NCBI GenBank assembly: GCA_019787685.1
Contig: JAHNUO010000006.1
Location: forward strand, 2,332,235-2,396,234
Source of the DNA: Chiua virens
Lineage: Eukaryota; Basidiomycota; Agaricomycetes; Boletales; Boletaceae
DNA length: 64,000 nucleotides
Direction of reading: 5' to 3'
Every line of letters starts with the position of its first letter. The stretch's first letter is position 1. Under the pieces are notes generated by a model. That model was not told the origin of the DNA and ran no database searches. It saw only the letters and a program-made list of their open reading frames with translations. Below, one piece after another: positions 23,467 to 34,651 of the stretch. The translations under genes were made by a program, and so were the position numbers.

Positions 23467-24105
23467 ATGTCTTCAAACCCATATGCCCCCTATCCCCACG
23501 GTCCCCATGCCCTGCCTCCCACCACTAATCTCCTCAACTCTCAGCAACGCACCCACCTCGTGCGTTCCACAAGGAAGCTCGGGGCCGTTCTGGGAGTTAC
23601 GCCCACGGTCTTGGAAAATGATACCCCACCCATCTCGGTTCATCCTTACAACGGCGCCCAGAATCTGCAGAGGACCGACTCTTTCCCATCCGTCCCTCCC
23701 GGTTCCTCTAGCAACAGGCGTCGGATTGGCGATAAACCACCCAAGCTCTATATACAGCTTGACACAACATCCATCTCACACACGACCACCCCATCCGCAT
23801 GGGCCGTCCCTCCTACCCCTACCACACCCATGGTGCCCTCCGAAGCGGACATCCGTCGCAAGCGGATGGCCAAACTTACCCGCCATCTAGGCGAGGGGAT
23901 TCCTCCTGAGCTTGTCTCGGCGCCTGAGCCAAAATCTGTCGCGGCTCCTCTCATCCATACTCCAAGACAGCGCACCCAATCGCTTCATACGCACAGCGTA
24001 CCTCCTCAAAGCAACAATCTCGCGGCGCAAGATTGGGTGGGCCAATGGAATCGCTCAAACATCCGAGATGTCCAAAGAGAGCTCCGAAATTTGAAGCACC
24101 AGTAA
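23467..24105 (+). CDS. Conserved basidiomycete hypothetical protein
   Basis: A single-exon frame of 212 residues starting MSSNPYAPYPHGPHALPPTT. The start at 23467 is preferred over the in-frame ATG at 23365 because it follows a CT-rich leader and matches the usual form as I remember it. Two short blocks look constrained: QRTHLVRSTRKLGAVLGVTP near the N-terminus, and RRKRMAKLTRHLGEGIPPEL about residues 138-157. Between and after them it is Pro/Ser/Thr-rich and probably disordered. It ends in a helical segment (WNRSNIRDVQRELRNLKHQ). I recognise this block pair from unannotated Agaricomycete proteins but know no function. There is no signal peptide or membrane segment. Confidence 0.75.
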   Translation: MSSNPYAPYPHGPHALPPTTNLLNSQQRTHLVRSTRKLGAVLGVTPTVLENDTPPISVHPYNGAQNLQRTDSFPSVPPGSSSNRRRIGDKPPKLYIQLDTTSISHTTTPSAWAVPPTPTTPMVPSEADIRRKRMAKLTRHLGEGIPPELVSAPEPKSVAAPLIHTPRQRTQSLHTHSVPPQSNNLAAQDWVGQWNRSNIRDVQRELRNLKHQ

Positions 24106-25092
24106 ATAACGTCGTTTCCTCGCTTTGCACGTCATTAGCTACTAGCTGCTGGTCATTCTGGATACTTACTATTATATCGGATGGCAGCAGTACGTGTTGA
24201 TAAGTCGGAGAACTAGCATAAATATGTACTGTGTAGTAGACTCGTTAAGAGTGGATTTTGTATTACTAGTTTTACATCCGATAGTCTATGCATGTTTTGG
24301 GAGAGTTCTTTAATCAGTAGATGGAGATGCCAGTGGTCAGAAGTGTACATGATCTGATGCTGCAGTAGGTAGCATGACGCAATTTCGGGAGACTCAGATG
24401 AAGTGAGCAGCGGCTTGAAGGAAGTTGGAAAGTACTCGCTTCGACATTTGACAAGCCACCATGATTTTGACACCCCTAGAAAATCTATCAGTCCCACATC
24501 AAGTCGATATGATGTTTAACGAATCATGCTTGGGGGAACAGTGTGTCATCTAAATCAGTAATTGAACCTAAGATCGCAGAGGTACCGAGGCATACACCAA
24601 AGAGAGCGACGTGCTATACTGTGCGATATCATTGAATATGTCCAACTCCATCTCAATGGAGATACGATGCCCTCCAAAATAAAAAGAACCAATGAGGACC
24701 AAGTAAATTGAATGCGAATGATCCAGGTTTCCGAGGTTGATAGCAGCACGAAGGAACCGCGTGGGGCTAGTGAAGTCAAGAAGTCAACCAAAAATATGGG
24801 GCTAGCGAATGGGGGGGAACGAGTGGCTGGTCAAGTTGGGATGAAAGGTAAATGTGAGACGCTGCTCGTTTCGGTGAATCTTCGCAGCTAAGCGAAGCGA
24901 AGATAAAAACTGGATATAAAGATGCATATGGCGAATGGCTACAGTGGGATGAGAGTGGCAATATACACTGGGGATGCGAAAAAGTGGATAGGAAAAACAT
25001 ATGCGTAAATGAGTTAGACCAGTCCTTGAAGCCAAGAGGAGAGTGTGGCAGAAAGGTAGGTCCAACGAGCCAGAAGAGATGAAAACGACACT
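24106..25092. other. Intergenic stretch between two convergent genes
   Basis: About 1 kb with only short, unfamiliar open frames. The end near 24890-24905 has a small repeat (AGCTAAGCGAAGCGAAGAT). Nothing supports a gene, RNA or mobile element here. Confidence 0.45.
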
Positions 25093-26690
25093 TCACTCCA
25101 CGAGTCCTGCGCGTCTAAGATCTCGGGAAGTGATATTTACTCCACGAAAATCTTCGAGCCAAACTTGTCTCTCTCCACAGCGCGCAAGTATCTTGGACCA
25201 GAATTTTAAAATTCTTGCCTGCGGGCGAAGAACGGTGCGCATCGAGTGTGAAGTACGACTGAGATCACGTATGTATCGTAAAGAAGGGAAGGCCTCGTTG
25301 TATAACAGAGACGAAATTTGTTCCACGAGCGGGAAGAAGGGAGCATCGTCTTCAATGTCGGATGGAAACGACGCAACGTCGTCGAGAAGGCGTTTGTCGA
25401 TATCGCGGATGCCAATGAATTCCAAGTGAGGATGGGCAGGAAGTAAGACATGCGGTGCAATCCAGTCAGGGTTTCGCCAATTCCACTCTGCGTCCGCGGA
25501 GCAGATGAATTCTTTCAGGTTCGGACACCAATCTGCAAGTGGGATTTGCTGAATAGGCCGGGGTTGCAGGGTTAGATGGTGCTCGACAACAAGCGATGAG
25601 GAGTGACCAAGTTCCAGTTGGTGAATTTTTTTCCCATGGGCAGCGAAGAAGACAGCAAAGCCTCTACCAGCATAACCAAAATCGGAAGATACGACAGATA
25701 CGTTGCGTAAACTGGGCATTTGCCAATTTGCAATGACCGCGAATGTTGTGTTATCCAGTGTAAGTTTCAGCGATTGCAATACGGGGAACGAAACGACCAG
25801 TGCCTTTGCGAGTTTGTGTCCGGAAACAGCAGGAACGCTCGAGGAGGAAAGCTCGAGATACTCTAGATTCGCGGCCGTTTGTTTGAGTGTCGGAGAGATA
25901 TGGTATGGAAACGGATCGTCGCTGTAATTTGTAAGGGACAGCTTCCGTAGCTTCCTGTTGGGGGTGGCGAGTGCTGACACCATTTGCTCTGGAGAGCATC
26001 GTACGTCATTGAACTCGTGATAACGCGTGCACCGCACGGCATGATGGTCGGAAAAGACGACAAGATGTGGGGCATAATCAAGTATGGTACGGATATCGTC
26101 GGTTGCGCAGCGTTTCAAAGCGGGTGTCTCCATGTGTAACCGGCGGATCCACTGGCCACTTGACGGCTTCCCGTCGATAAACTGTGTGAGAAGAGTCCAA
26201 GCAAGTGCTTTCGCTTGGCTCGCTCTACTTATCCAGACGAACTCGTACAGAAACTCTTGGATGTATCTGTTCCACGCTTTGTTGACCAAAGCCAAGTCGC
26301 GTTTTACGTGCATGGAAGAATGATAGTCATCAATGCTGCACGGTGTTTCCAGGAATGAGAGGCCGAGAGAGATGTCGAGGGGATCTGGAGACATGGCGGT
26401 GGCTTCGCGGAGAACCATCAACCAGATTTCAGACGGGAGGTAAGGGAGGTCGTGGGCGGGAGAGTAGTGATATTGCACGGCTGGCAAGCTGGGAGGAGAA
26501 CAGTACCTGGGAGGTCCGTCAGTGACATGTTTCAAGGGAAAGTGATACAGAAACAGAACCCAGACAGTGCTAGTGATTACCTATGGATAAAGCGTGACGA
26601 TACTCACCGTCTTGATCGTATTTTGGTTGAAAGAGCCTTCAGCAGGTGCCCGAGCGACGGCAAGACGCGATCACGCGCAGCACGTTGCAT
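25093..26690 (-). CDS. F-box-like protein with leucine-rich C-terminal region (duplication unit A, intact copy)
   Basis: Probable substrate adaptor of an SCF ubiquitin ligase, from the large basidiomycete F-box family. Exon 1 (26690 to about 26608) encodes MQRAARDRVLPSLGHLL and the following basic stretch. A GTGAGT...CCCAG intron joins it to exon 2 (about 26509-25093), which begins YCSPPSLPAVQYHYSPAHD. The F-box-like helix is LPYLPSEIWLMVLREATAM. The rest is an irregular leucine-rich fold (LRKLSLTNYSDD, LEYLELSSSSVP, LQSLKLTLDN, LHQLELGH-like), ending RDLRRAGLVE. Length is about 500 residues. A decayed copy lies at 31490-32690. The single-exon reading from 26535 also stays open, but the two-exon model gives a better start and canonical splice sites. 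Confidence 0.82.
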
Positions 26691-27848
26691 TGTGACCGGC
26701 AAGGAACGAAGAAAACCAAAGAGAATTTGGAAATGAAGGGAAAAGGTCGGTGAGACAGAAAACAAAGATGGCGGGGAGAATGACGAACGACGAAGACCAA
26801 CTTGGTTTGTTATTCTCACAGTCGTGAAACATTTGACAGCTCGACCACAACAACTCATTCAGCAACACTCGATGTAGATTCGAGTTATTATGTGCGTTTA
26901 GGCCACTGTCTCGGGCGAAGATTCAGCATAGACAATATTGCGAATTTGTGAATTTCACTCTGATCAAAACGATCAAAACACAGGGATTCACACCTATCGC
27001 CGACGCCGACCGACAGCTCATGCCACTGCCATCAGTATTAGTATACCGTAGTCCGACCCAGAACCGCCTCCGACTAGTCTTGTCCAAGTTACTCGAATTC
27101 TTGAACTTACTTTACCCTGATTTCTATATTCTTGTCGTGTGCAGTCTATTGATTATATATCCGAACTCCAAGTAAGCACTGTCATCTGGCTGGCAACTCT
27201 GAGGCAGTATTGATAACTTACGGAACTTGCAGACGTTGCTGCAATCGTTGATAAGCTTGTTAATGATCGCTTTATCGCGGCAACCAACATGTAGGAGAAG
27301 AAATGAGGTTGTGGAGGATTCTCCACTTGCACCATCTTGCACCATCGAATATCAGCGCTTCGCTAATTATCATCAGTGGTTACCTGTTTTTCAACAAGAT
27401 TCGTCTCCAACATACCAGTGCAGTACGTTCGCACAGAACTCTTGCCGCAGCTGGTGCTCTGTTTTTAACTCAAACTCGGAATCTAATGAGAGACCGGGCC
27501 TCACCTTTGTGGTGAATATGGCTAACAACGACGTCATTGTTTAGTGCCAAGCCACTATTTCGCCATTGCCCATTTGGCAGCTGGTGAGCGCCGAAGCCAC
27601 ATATCAAGTCGTACATGCTGCTTGACCATTGTCGGATGCAGTGAACGGTGGAGTGTGCTGGTTGATGCTCACTGCCCGCTCCTCCGCCGACCCTGTCGCG
27701 ATGACAAGGTTATCATGTCATATGAGTCGACAAGTCTGATCTGGGCAGAAATGAGCAGTCTTAGGGGTCCCCCCTCAGCCTTTTAAACCACCTTGACTAT
27801 CAAAAATGCTTCCTGCAACCTGTCTCCCCCTTTACCTATTTTCTTTAG
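26691..27848. other. Divergent intergenic stretch, F-box gene to P450 relic (unit A)
   Basis: Upstream regions of the minus-strand F-box gene and the plus-strand P450. The right part is homologous to the P450-B upstream region: AACTCTTGCCGCAG at about 27433 versus 33587, GAGAGACCGG at about 27489 versus 33621, and a GTCGGATGCAG block at about 27630 versus 34381. A TATA-like TTTTAAACC sits at 27781-27789. No separate gene seen. Confidence 0.55.
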
Positions 27849-29125
27849 ATGTTTGACTTCCATATGCTTGACCTGGCTTTGCAAACCAAGGCCTTCGCTG
27901 CCCTTGCTGCCCTTATAGTCGCTGGTAGCATCATTTATTCACAGTCGAAGAGCAGGCGACGCCTGCCTCTGCCACCGGGGCCTCCTGCACACTGGCTGTT
28001 TGGTAATGCGATTCCCAGAGAAGAGTACGTACCACTCGTTCGAATGGATAGATTATGTATTAAATTCGAGGTTACAGCCAATCGCAGCAATTTGCAGCAT
28101 GGATCAACCAGTATGGTCGTGTCATCTCTCTGCGAATTGGTCCCAAGACTATGATTATCATTGGGCGGTACAAGGTGAGAGTGGTCCCTCTAGTGTTAAC
28201 CTGAACGCACTGACTCCAATCACAACGATAGGAGTCAGTTGACATCATGGATAAACAGGGCGGCCTGCTGGTTGGCCGTCCTCGCACAATTGCAGCGGGT
28301 GAAATGTTGTCGCGTGGACTACGTTTGGTACTTGCCCCTGCAGGTGAGCAATTCCGAAGGCTTCGCAGGTAAGCTTGAATCCCCTTCATTTATCTCTTGC
28401 CTTGAATGATCAATCGGATTTCCCATGCAGAGCCGCGCACACCCATCTCCAACCAAAGGCTGCGGAGTCTTATGCACCAATCCAAATGAATGCCGCTCGG
28501 GACGTCATCCTTGACATACTTGATGATCCTAAGCATCATCAGGCGCACGCTAACCGATATGCAGCATCTGTCATTCTGCGGGTGGCATATGGCAAATCCA
28601 CCCCAACGGCAACGGATGCCCCCGAAATTATAAAGATCGACGAGATGTTGGGGCGCTTCCAGAAACTAATGCGTCCTGGTGCCTTGCTGGTAGAAAAGTT
28701 TCCTGTCTTGAAGCATGTCCCATTCTACGCAAGTTACATCGAGACGTGGCGAAAAGAGGAATCGAAACTGTTCCATGATCAACTGGATCGTGTATCACGA
28801 GAACTGGTAAACAAGCGTTTATCGGAACCATATTTATTAGCTTATCGACTTGCATGCAGAAAACGGGTAACGCTGGTCCCTCCTTCGTCAGGTATCTCCT
28901 TGAGAACAAATCCACCCACAAGCTTTCACACGACGAAATGGCGTACCTAGCAGGCTCCCTCTTTGGTGCTGGTTCGGACACAGTACGTGATTCGAAGCTG
29001 ATCAGTGGGGAATCTCGACTTACCTGGGAAATAGACTTCTGTAGCGATCATGGTCGTCGTCATGGCTGCCGCTTGCCATCCTGAGGCGCAGGACGCCGTG
29101 CAGAATGAGCTGGACAACGTCGTAG
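27849..29125 (+). pseudogene. Cytochrome P450, truncated copy (unit A)
   Basis: Starts MFDFHMLDLALQTKAFAALA (membrane anchor), then RRRLPLPPGPPAHWLFGNA (proline hinge). Across introns come QSQQFAAWINQYG, GPKTMIIIGRYK, GEMLSRGLRLVLAPAGEQFR, NAARDVILDILDDPKHHQ and the I-helix AGSLFGAGSDTTS. After NELDNVVA (about 29125) the reading breaks off into a foreign segment. The ExxR motif, the PERF-like region and the haem-binding cysteine loop are therefore missing and no functional enzyme can be made. Up to the break, introns and frame match the intact paralogue at 34652-36743, so truncation by insertion at 29124 explains the loss. Confidence 0.85.
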
Positions 29126-30603
29126 CATCAAGAAAAAGCTCGCACCATAATCGTTACTAAGTTACACATATTGACACATAAAGTATACATAATAGTCATA
29201 ATAACATATAAATGCTAACTTCGCTGAAATTGTGCAAGCAGAATGATCATGTGACTAGCGTTCGATAGTATGTAATTCACAACGTCTCGCCAACACTGAC
29301 TAGTGACTCACCAGTAGGTACTTTATCAATTATTTCTTGCTTCCCTCTCCTCCAAATTCCAAAGGTGAGTGACCCCGTATGTTTATGGGCACTACCTCCC
29401 CCCCCTTCCCCCCACAGATTTGCACGGGTATGGTGGCGCAGCTGCACGCTACCACCATGATAACCACTACGGCGACACAACGAGGCCAGTGCCATGCCAT
29501 CAAGCCCACCACCACCACCACCACCATAACGACGACATTGAGGGCGAGGAAAATACGACGGTATGCCGCCACCACGACGACGACTGTGACAACGACAAGG
29601 GCTACAACTACATCGACAATGACAACGAAGTGGCACCACCGTGCCAGCGGCGGCAGCAGCGTCATGCCACAACGACAACGACGACAATGACTCACCACCA
29701 CGACGGCGACGTTGTGCCACCACAGCGACGACGACGACGACGACGGCAGCGATATGCTGTCACGATGGCGATACAAATGCGTGCCCCCCACCGCCACCGA
29801 CGGTGTGCCACCACTGGCACTGTGGGGACGACGACGGATGGCAGTAACGCCCCATTACGATGACGGCGAGGGCGACGCAACAGCGTACCACCACCGACAG
29901 ACCGCAGTGACGACGACGGCGACTCGGATGGACTGCCACAACGACATCGAGGGCGCGGTGACGCAACTGCGTGCCACCACCACCAGTGGACGGGGTCAGC
30001 ACACCGTCACCGACGACAACGGGATCAACCCCACTACCACCAATGCGGTGCCGCGATGACATCGAGGATGGAAACGCGACAGCCTGAGTGGTCCACCGCC
30101 GCAACGATGGCGACGGCGGCAGCATGGACCGTGCCACCACATCGACGCAAGGATATGAGGACAATGACAATGCAATGACGCGAGGACGATGAGGATGACA
30201 ACTCCAACGATTATGTGTGCCGCCACCACCACGTCGACGACGGCGACACTGATGTTGATGACACTGCGGGGGTGCCACCACCACAACCAACGAGGAAGTC
30301 GGCGGCGACGCAAGTACGTGTCACCAACCACCATGTCGATGACGGCGACGACGATGCTGACGGTGCCGCGAGTGTACCACCACTGTGGTTGCATTGCAAT
30401 GACCATTGTATGATACATCCGAGTCATGCATCATGATCACTAGCATAGTAGACATAAATCTGCATAATCTGCGTAATCCAGCATAGTCTACATATATAAC
30501 ATCAACATAACGTGTATACCTACCACATGCAAATTTTTATGGGGACCTGTGCATTTTATGCACAATTATACATTGCCTATGGGGTGAGCTTTTTCCTGAT
30601 GCT
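29124..30603. mobile_element. Insertion bounded by inverted repeats (non-autonomous DNA-transposon-like) in the P450
   Basis: The left end (29124 on) reads AGCATCAAGAAAAAGCTC. The right end (to 30603) is its near-perfect inverted repeat, GAGCTTTTTCCTGATGCT. Similarity continues inward for about 8 more bases (roughly 26 of 30 matching). The left end starts exactly where P450 homology stops. About 1.48 kb long. No transposase frame is recognisable; the core is the triplet-rich repeat at 29440-30420. I could not find a clean target-site duplication (left flank CGTCGT, right flank TTGGGC), so the family is unassigned and the right boundary may have been rearranged. Confidence 0.62.
29440..30420. 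repeat. Degenerate triplet-rich minisatellite (CAC/GAC type)
   Basis: About 1 kb built from imperfect CAC, GAC, AAC and GGC triplets. A recurring core GTGCCACCAC appears near 29715, 29803, 29968, 30136 and (as GTGCCGCCAC) 30219, at irregular intervals. It produces long spurious open frames on both strands (poly-His/Thr/Asp or poly-Val/Gly). These should not be taken as genes. Confidence 0.8.
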
Positions 30604-31019
30604 TTGGGCGAACCTTTAGTATGCATCCTTAGTAAACTTGAAACTTGAACCAGTTACAAATGTGAATAATAAACTCTAAATTTAGGATAGGTCCAAACTT
30701 CAAAACCAACTTGAAGTTTTGTCTACGCCTGAATGGTAAACTAAACTTTATATTCTGGATTCACGTCGGGGCTAACATTTAGGTCCACTCTAAATATTGC
30801 ACACCCCGTTGTGTCAGGCGACCCGGAACATGGCATCGCTCTCGGATGTTTTGAGAGGCCGAAGGGAGCTCAAGTTGCCTTTGCGTAACGGCCGGTCCGG
30901 GTTCCGAGTCGGCCTAGCACTTGATACAAGACTCCTTGTTCAGGCCAACATCAATGTATCATTCACCTCCTCTCAGGCTGTCGCCGCCCACTCTTGATTC
31001 CGTTCATCCACTCGGGCTA
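30604..31019. other. AT-rich spacer between the insertion and the SDR relic
   Basis: 30604-30800 is AT-rich with repeated ACTTGAAACTTGAA-like words. 30800-31019 grades into sequence similar to the region upstream of the intact SDR (TTCATCCACTC versus TTCATC before its ATG). The P450 3' half expected here by comparison with unit B is absent. Confidence 0.45.
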
Positions 31020-31127
31020 GCCAGTTGTCTTGCACAGGCATCAAGACACATTTCCAACGCTCACGTCCGCTTGCCTGTTTCTTGGGAAGTCGCACTGTAC
31101 ACCATCGCAGCAACGTGGACGATGTGA
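31020..31127 (+). pseudogene. Relic of the SDR gene 5' end (unit A)
   Basis: Reads ASCLAQASRHISNAHVRLPV then SWEVALYTIA. It is clearly homologous to MASRLAQVSGHISNAHGRGL and LVGEVAIITG of the intact SDR at 37775. The start codon is destroyed (ATGGCCAG became CTAGCCAG) and homology fades after the first exon. Confidence 0.75.
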
Positions 31128-31410
31128 TTCTCGTGCGTCACGCATCTGGCGGGACCGCGTCGACGAAGCGTCAACCGCCCTCGAACGAGTCACGGACGCC
31201 TCCGAGTCTTATCCTCGCGAGTCACATCTTTGTTGTTTTTCCCTTTCCTGGTCCTTTAGCCTACTCGTTTATTCACCACACAGTCTCACCTACCGTGACC
31301 TATGCCATCACCATATATGTATTGAATTCGAGCGACCTGCCCAGCGTCACATGTCGTGATCGCCGAAGTTGTCAGTGGGTCTATCGACAGATGGGCAGCG
31401 GGAAAAAAAC

Positions 31411-31452
31411 CTTATATGACCAGATGGACTACCGGTCCGTCTCGCTCACTGT
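31411..31452 (+). pseudogene. Relic of a mitochondrial dehydrogenase kinase exon
   Basis: About 41 bp nearly identical to 41300-41341, covering an intron end (TTATATGACCAG) and the start of the coding exon (GLPVRLAHCV versus [10 protein letters not shown]). Similarity ends where F-box pseudogene sequence begins, so this marks the junction between the two duplication units. Confidence 0.75.
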
Positions 31453-31489
31453 GTGGACGCATACGGCTTGAGTTTAGAGACGCGCGTAT

Positions 31490-32690
31490 ATACACGGACT
31501 TTCGAGTCTCATGAAACTCGGAAATTTCTTGCCTGTGGGCAAAGACCAGCGCATGTCGAGTGTGAAGCGCGATGAAGAATGGGACATCCTCTTCAATGAC
31601 GGATGAAAATGAGCATCGTTGAGCTCGAGAAGCCGTCACCGATATCACAGATGCCTTGAATGAATTCTAGTTGATGGTGAGCAGGAAGAAGGACATGTGG
31701 TGTACTCCTATCACGAGGAAAGTGGTAATGCGATGTGTTCGCATGATCATGTTTCCGGTCCTAGAGGATAGTATGATATAAGTCAGATGAGTGTAACTTG
31801 AAATATCGTCGCAATGATAAACCACCAGATGACTTTTTTTGTATTTAACGACGACAAACACTAAGGGCTGATGATAGAGTATCATTATTGAAGCGCGACC
31901 AGTGAGGGCAATTCCACTCTGCGTCCACAGAGCAGACGGTCAGCAAGCGGCGAAGGGTGGCCGAGAAGCCTCTGAGTCAGCACAGCCAAAGTCAGTACAT
32001 GCGAGATACGATTCGTTAATAGTTGTGAGATTGCGATAACCCCGAATGCTGTGTCGTCCAGCGTTATTTTCAGTGATTGTACTAGCCTGAGTAACCCGGG
32101 GAACGACTCGGAAACGACTTACCCTTTGCGGGGCGTAGGGAATACCCCGGAATGGTCGCTGTTGTAAAGGCAGGCGAAAGGCTTCCATAGCTTCATGTTC
32201 CTGACCGCGGTGCCAGTATCTGGGCTGGCGAGTGCTGACCCCATCCGCGCCGGAAGGTATTGTACGTTACCCAACCTCCGATAACATGTGCACCGCACGA
32301 CCCGGGTATGATGGGCGGAAGCAAGGACTCGACTGGGATGTAGCGCATAATCAGGGATGGTACAGGATATCGTCAGCTACGTGGCGTTTCAGCATGGACC
32401 CGGACATCTCGGACAGGAGAGCGATGATGGGCGAGGCGATGGAGGAGAATGATCATACTTGGCAATCTCGCTAACAACATTTGTCGAAGGAACTCGACAA
32501 ACAAATGAATCGGATGATGATACTAGAGCCGGTGACTACGTATGGATGAATCGGCGAGAGGCTATATTCATCATTTTCGTTGTTTTTTCGTTGAAGTGTC
32601 CTCAGTGGAAACTTTGTGCCTGAGTGGCGTCATCACAGGATCACGCACAGCAGATTGTGACATTCGGTGCGGCAACGACGAAGAAACCCG
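31490..32690 (-). pseudogene. F-box gene, decayed copy (unit B)
   Basis: Parallels 25190-26700 block by block on the minus strand. Shared words include TTCTTGCCTG-GGGC-AAGA (31529), GTGTGAAG-ACGA, GACATCC/GCATCGTCTTCAATG-CGGATG (31591), CAATTCCACTCTGCGTCC-CAGAGCAG (31910), GAATG-TGTG-TCCAG-GT (32045), GGAACGACTCGGAAACGAC (32100) and TCACGCACAGCAGATTGTGACATTC near the former start (32640). Frames are repeatedly broken and no long reading frame survives. The copy is far more diverged than the P450 pair, as expected for a free-drifting pseudogene. Confidence 0.82.
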
Positions 32691-33959
32691 ACAAAAAACT
32701 CACTTGAAGTGGAGGGAATGGCAGGGTGTTGGATGATCGATAAGGTCTAATACCTTGAGGGCTCGCCCGGAACAGAAAAAAAATAAAGAGAGGAAAGTTG
32801 ATGTCGGCGAACTGGATATCGGTCTTCCCGCGAGCTCTCCGTTAACGTTGGGAGCCGGAGTTTTGATATTGTCGCGAATTATTTATGTACCCATAAGTGA
32901 TAGCCGGTGGCGCAACATTCAATGACAGCCGGAACTTCCACAACAACTTTTACTCACTACCCAGATTCACGTTTGAATCCTCCTAGAATCTGCGTGTGTA
33001 TAGCGCTTGTGAGGACCAGAATTCGTTATGTATATTTTTGAGGTTCACATCACCGTGACGTAGTAGTCAGTCGCAACTTGTACATGGGGTATACCACATG
33101 CTGAAATCCCACGTGTCGGCCCATCTTGAAATGGGCGCTGATCGTTACTTAATCCGCCGGACCGCGTCGATCATACATGCACCCTTGGTGAAGGGTACTC
33201 GAGTCCAGTCACTGATTCTGTGTCTCCGGCGAATCTGAATCAGAGGTAACTGCTGGGTTTGAAGATTTGAAGATCGCATAATAATTTATCCTCGACAGCT
33301 AACATTGGTAATCGGGAGTTTATTGATGAGTCTCACCGGATCAAAACTCTTCTCAGGTGACAGTTGACATGTGGCAGAGCAAGTACTCAGGCTGTGGACT
33401 CTTCTGCTTTTCGTGCTTGGATCCACTGCCATCAAACTCATGGCCACATGTAGGCTTGAGCGCCGCTAAACATGATCAATGGGGAACGGGACCATGACCA
33501 TATGTCTCTCGATCCTACGCGATGTCTCCATTCCCTAGTGACTAATCTTCAACAAACCAGTGTAGCACCGTCGGGACAGAACTCTTGCCGCAGTTTGACT
33601 CACTTTTTTCTTATTTTCATTGAGAGACCGGTGTGGAGACGTATTTATAGATCTTTGCGCCAGGCCACCGCCTCATTTTCGTGATTTGCGGGTATGTCTC
33701 CGGAACACGGATAGATCGATCATGAACGCAATGGTCCCGGATCACCGATGCCGACGGGTAGGAGACCGATATATGTGTTCAATGGCTTGCATGTTGTACA
33801 ATGGAAGGGAGGGAACACACGTTTTCTGAATGACGAGTTGGACGGGATCTTGACTTGAGGCAAGTTCTTGAAGTCGAAGTTGGCAAATACAGTGGGTGGA
33901 GCGCTATGTTCGTCACTGGAACCCCCAGCCTCGCAAAAGCCAATCCATTGCAATGACAC
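32691..33959. other. Unit B spacer upstream of P450-B
   Basis: Mostly featureless. Around 33545-33640 it matches the unit A P450 upstream region (AACTCTTGCCGCAG, GAGAGACCGG). From about 33640 to 34370 sequence absent from unit A intervenes. Part of it (about 33775-33900) reads as VFNGLHVVQWKGGNT then FLNDELDGIL, which looks like a degenerate coding fragment of unknown origin. Confidence 0.4.
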
Positions 33960-34145
33960 AAAAACCTTGCCTCAGGATCCACCGGACCTTTGAGTTCCTT
34001 CATTCCGTTCGAAGAGATTGGAGTATGAATGTTGAGAGCGAGTCATCGTGCCCGACTCGGACAAAGTCGAGAAGGTCCTCAAAGTGCGAACGAAGCTTTG
34101 TAAATCGCAATCACAGTTCTACAAGCAGACTCTGAAGAGATTGTC
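33960..34145 (+). pseudogene. Degenerate fragment of an STH1/SNF2-like ATPase exon
   Basis: Aligned in the same orientation with about 15905-16060 of the STH1/SNF2 gene. ATCCACCGGACC...TTCATTCCGTTCGAAGAGATTG corresponds to the [19 protein letters not shown] coding stretch. GACAAAGTCGAGAAGGTC then CTCAAAGTGCGAACG corresponds to [36 protein letters not shown] corresponds to QSQLYRQ. Frames are shifted and the piece is under 200 bp, so it is a non-functional relic. It could derive from this Sth1/Snf2 gene or from another Snf2-family locus. Confidence 0.6.
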
Positions 34146-34587
34146 GATTAAAAGGAACGTGTTTTGAAACATGCGAGGTCACGCATCATGATGCCGCGGA
34201 TGGTGCCGGAATTCTGGAATTGTTGGCCCATTTAGCAATTCTGAATCCCATTAATAGTAAGTTACATCCATATGCAGAACAAATAAGTTTAGCCATCCTA
34301 TGCACCCTTGTGAATAGACGTCTGACAGAAATCACGTAATCAACGATGGACCGCAGTAAAGACGCGCTACGCATGCTACTGTCGGATGCAGCGAATAGTG
34401 CACTGTGCTGGTTGCAGCTCACTGCCCCATTCTACATGCCAAGTGACTCAGACGATCGGGAGTTTGCTCGGCCTTGTCTCAACTGATGCACCGACATTCG
34501 CGCGATTATCAATGGCAAAATCCCCGAGAGTGGTTGCAGAGTCCGATTGGAGTAAAAATAAGCTGTCCTTCTGAGGGCCTCCCTCGC

Positions 34588-34651
34588 TTTTTATACCGAC
34601 ATGGCTTACCGACATCCTTTCACCCTTTCTTCACTGTACCATTTTCTTCAG
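34588..34651 (+). promoter_or_regulatory. Core promoter of P450-B
   Basis: A TATA-like TTTTTATACC at 34588-34597 lies 55-64 bp before the ATG, followed by a pyrimidine-rich leader (CACCCTTTCTTCACTG). The unit A copy has TTTTAAACC at the same position relative to its ATG, so the element is conserved between paralogues. Confidence 0.5.

Noticed and set aside
29369..29863. Long open frames of 100-180 codons on both strands (29.3-30.4 kb)
   Set aside because: They are produced by triplet-rich low-complexity sequence, have no family motif, and exist in several frames at once.
30604..30660. Resumption of the P450 after the insertion (shared GTATGCATCCT with about 35946)
   Set aside because: Only 11 bp match and the flanks do not align, so it may be chance.
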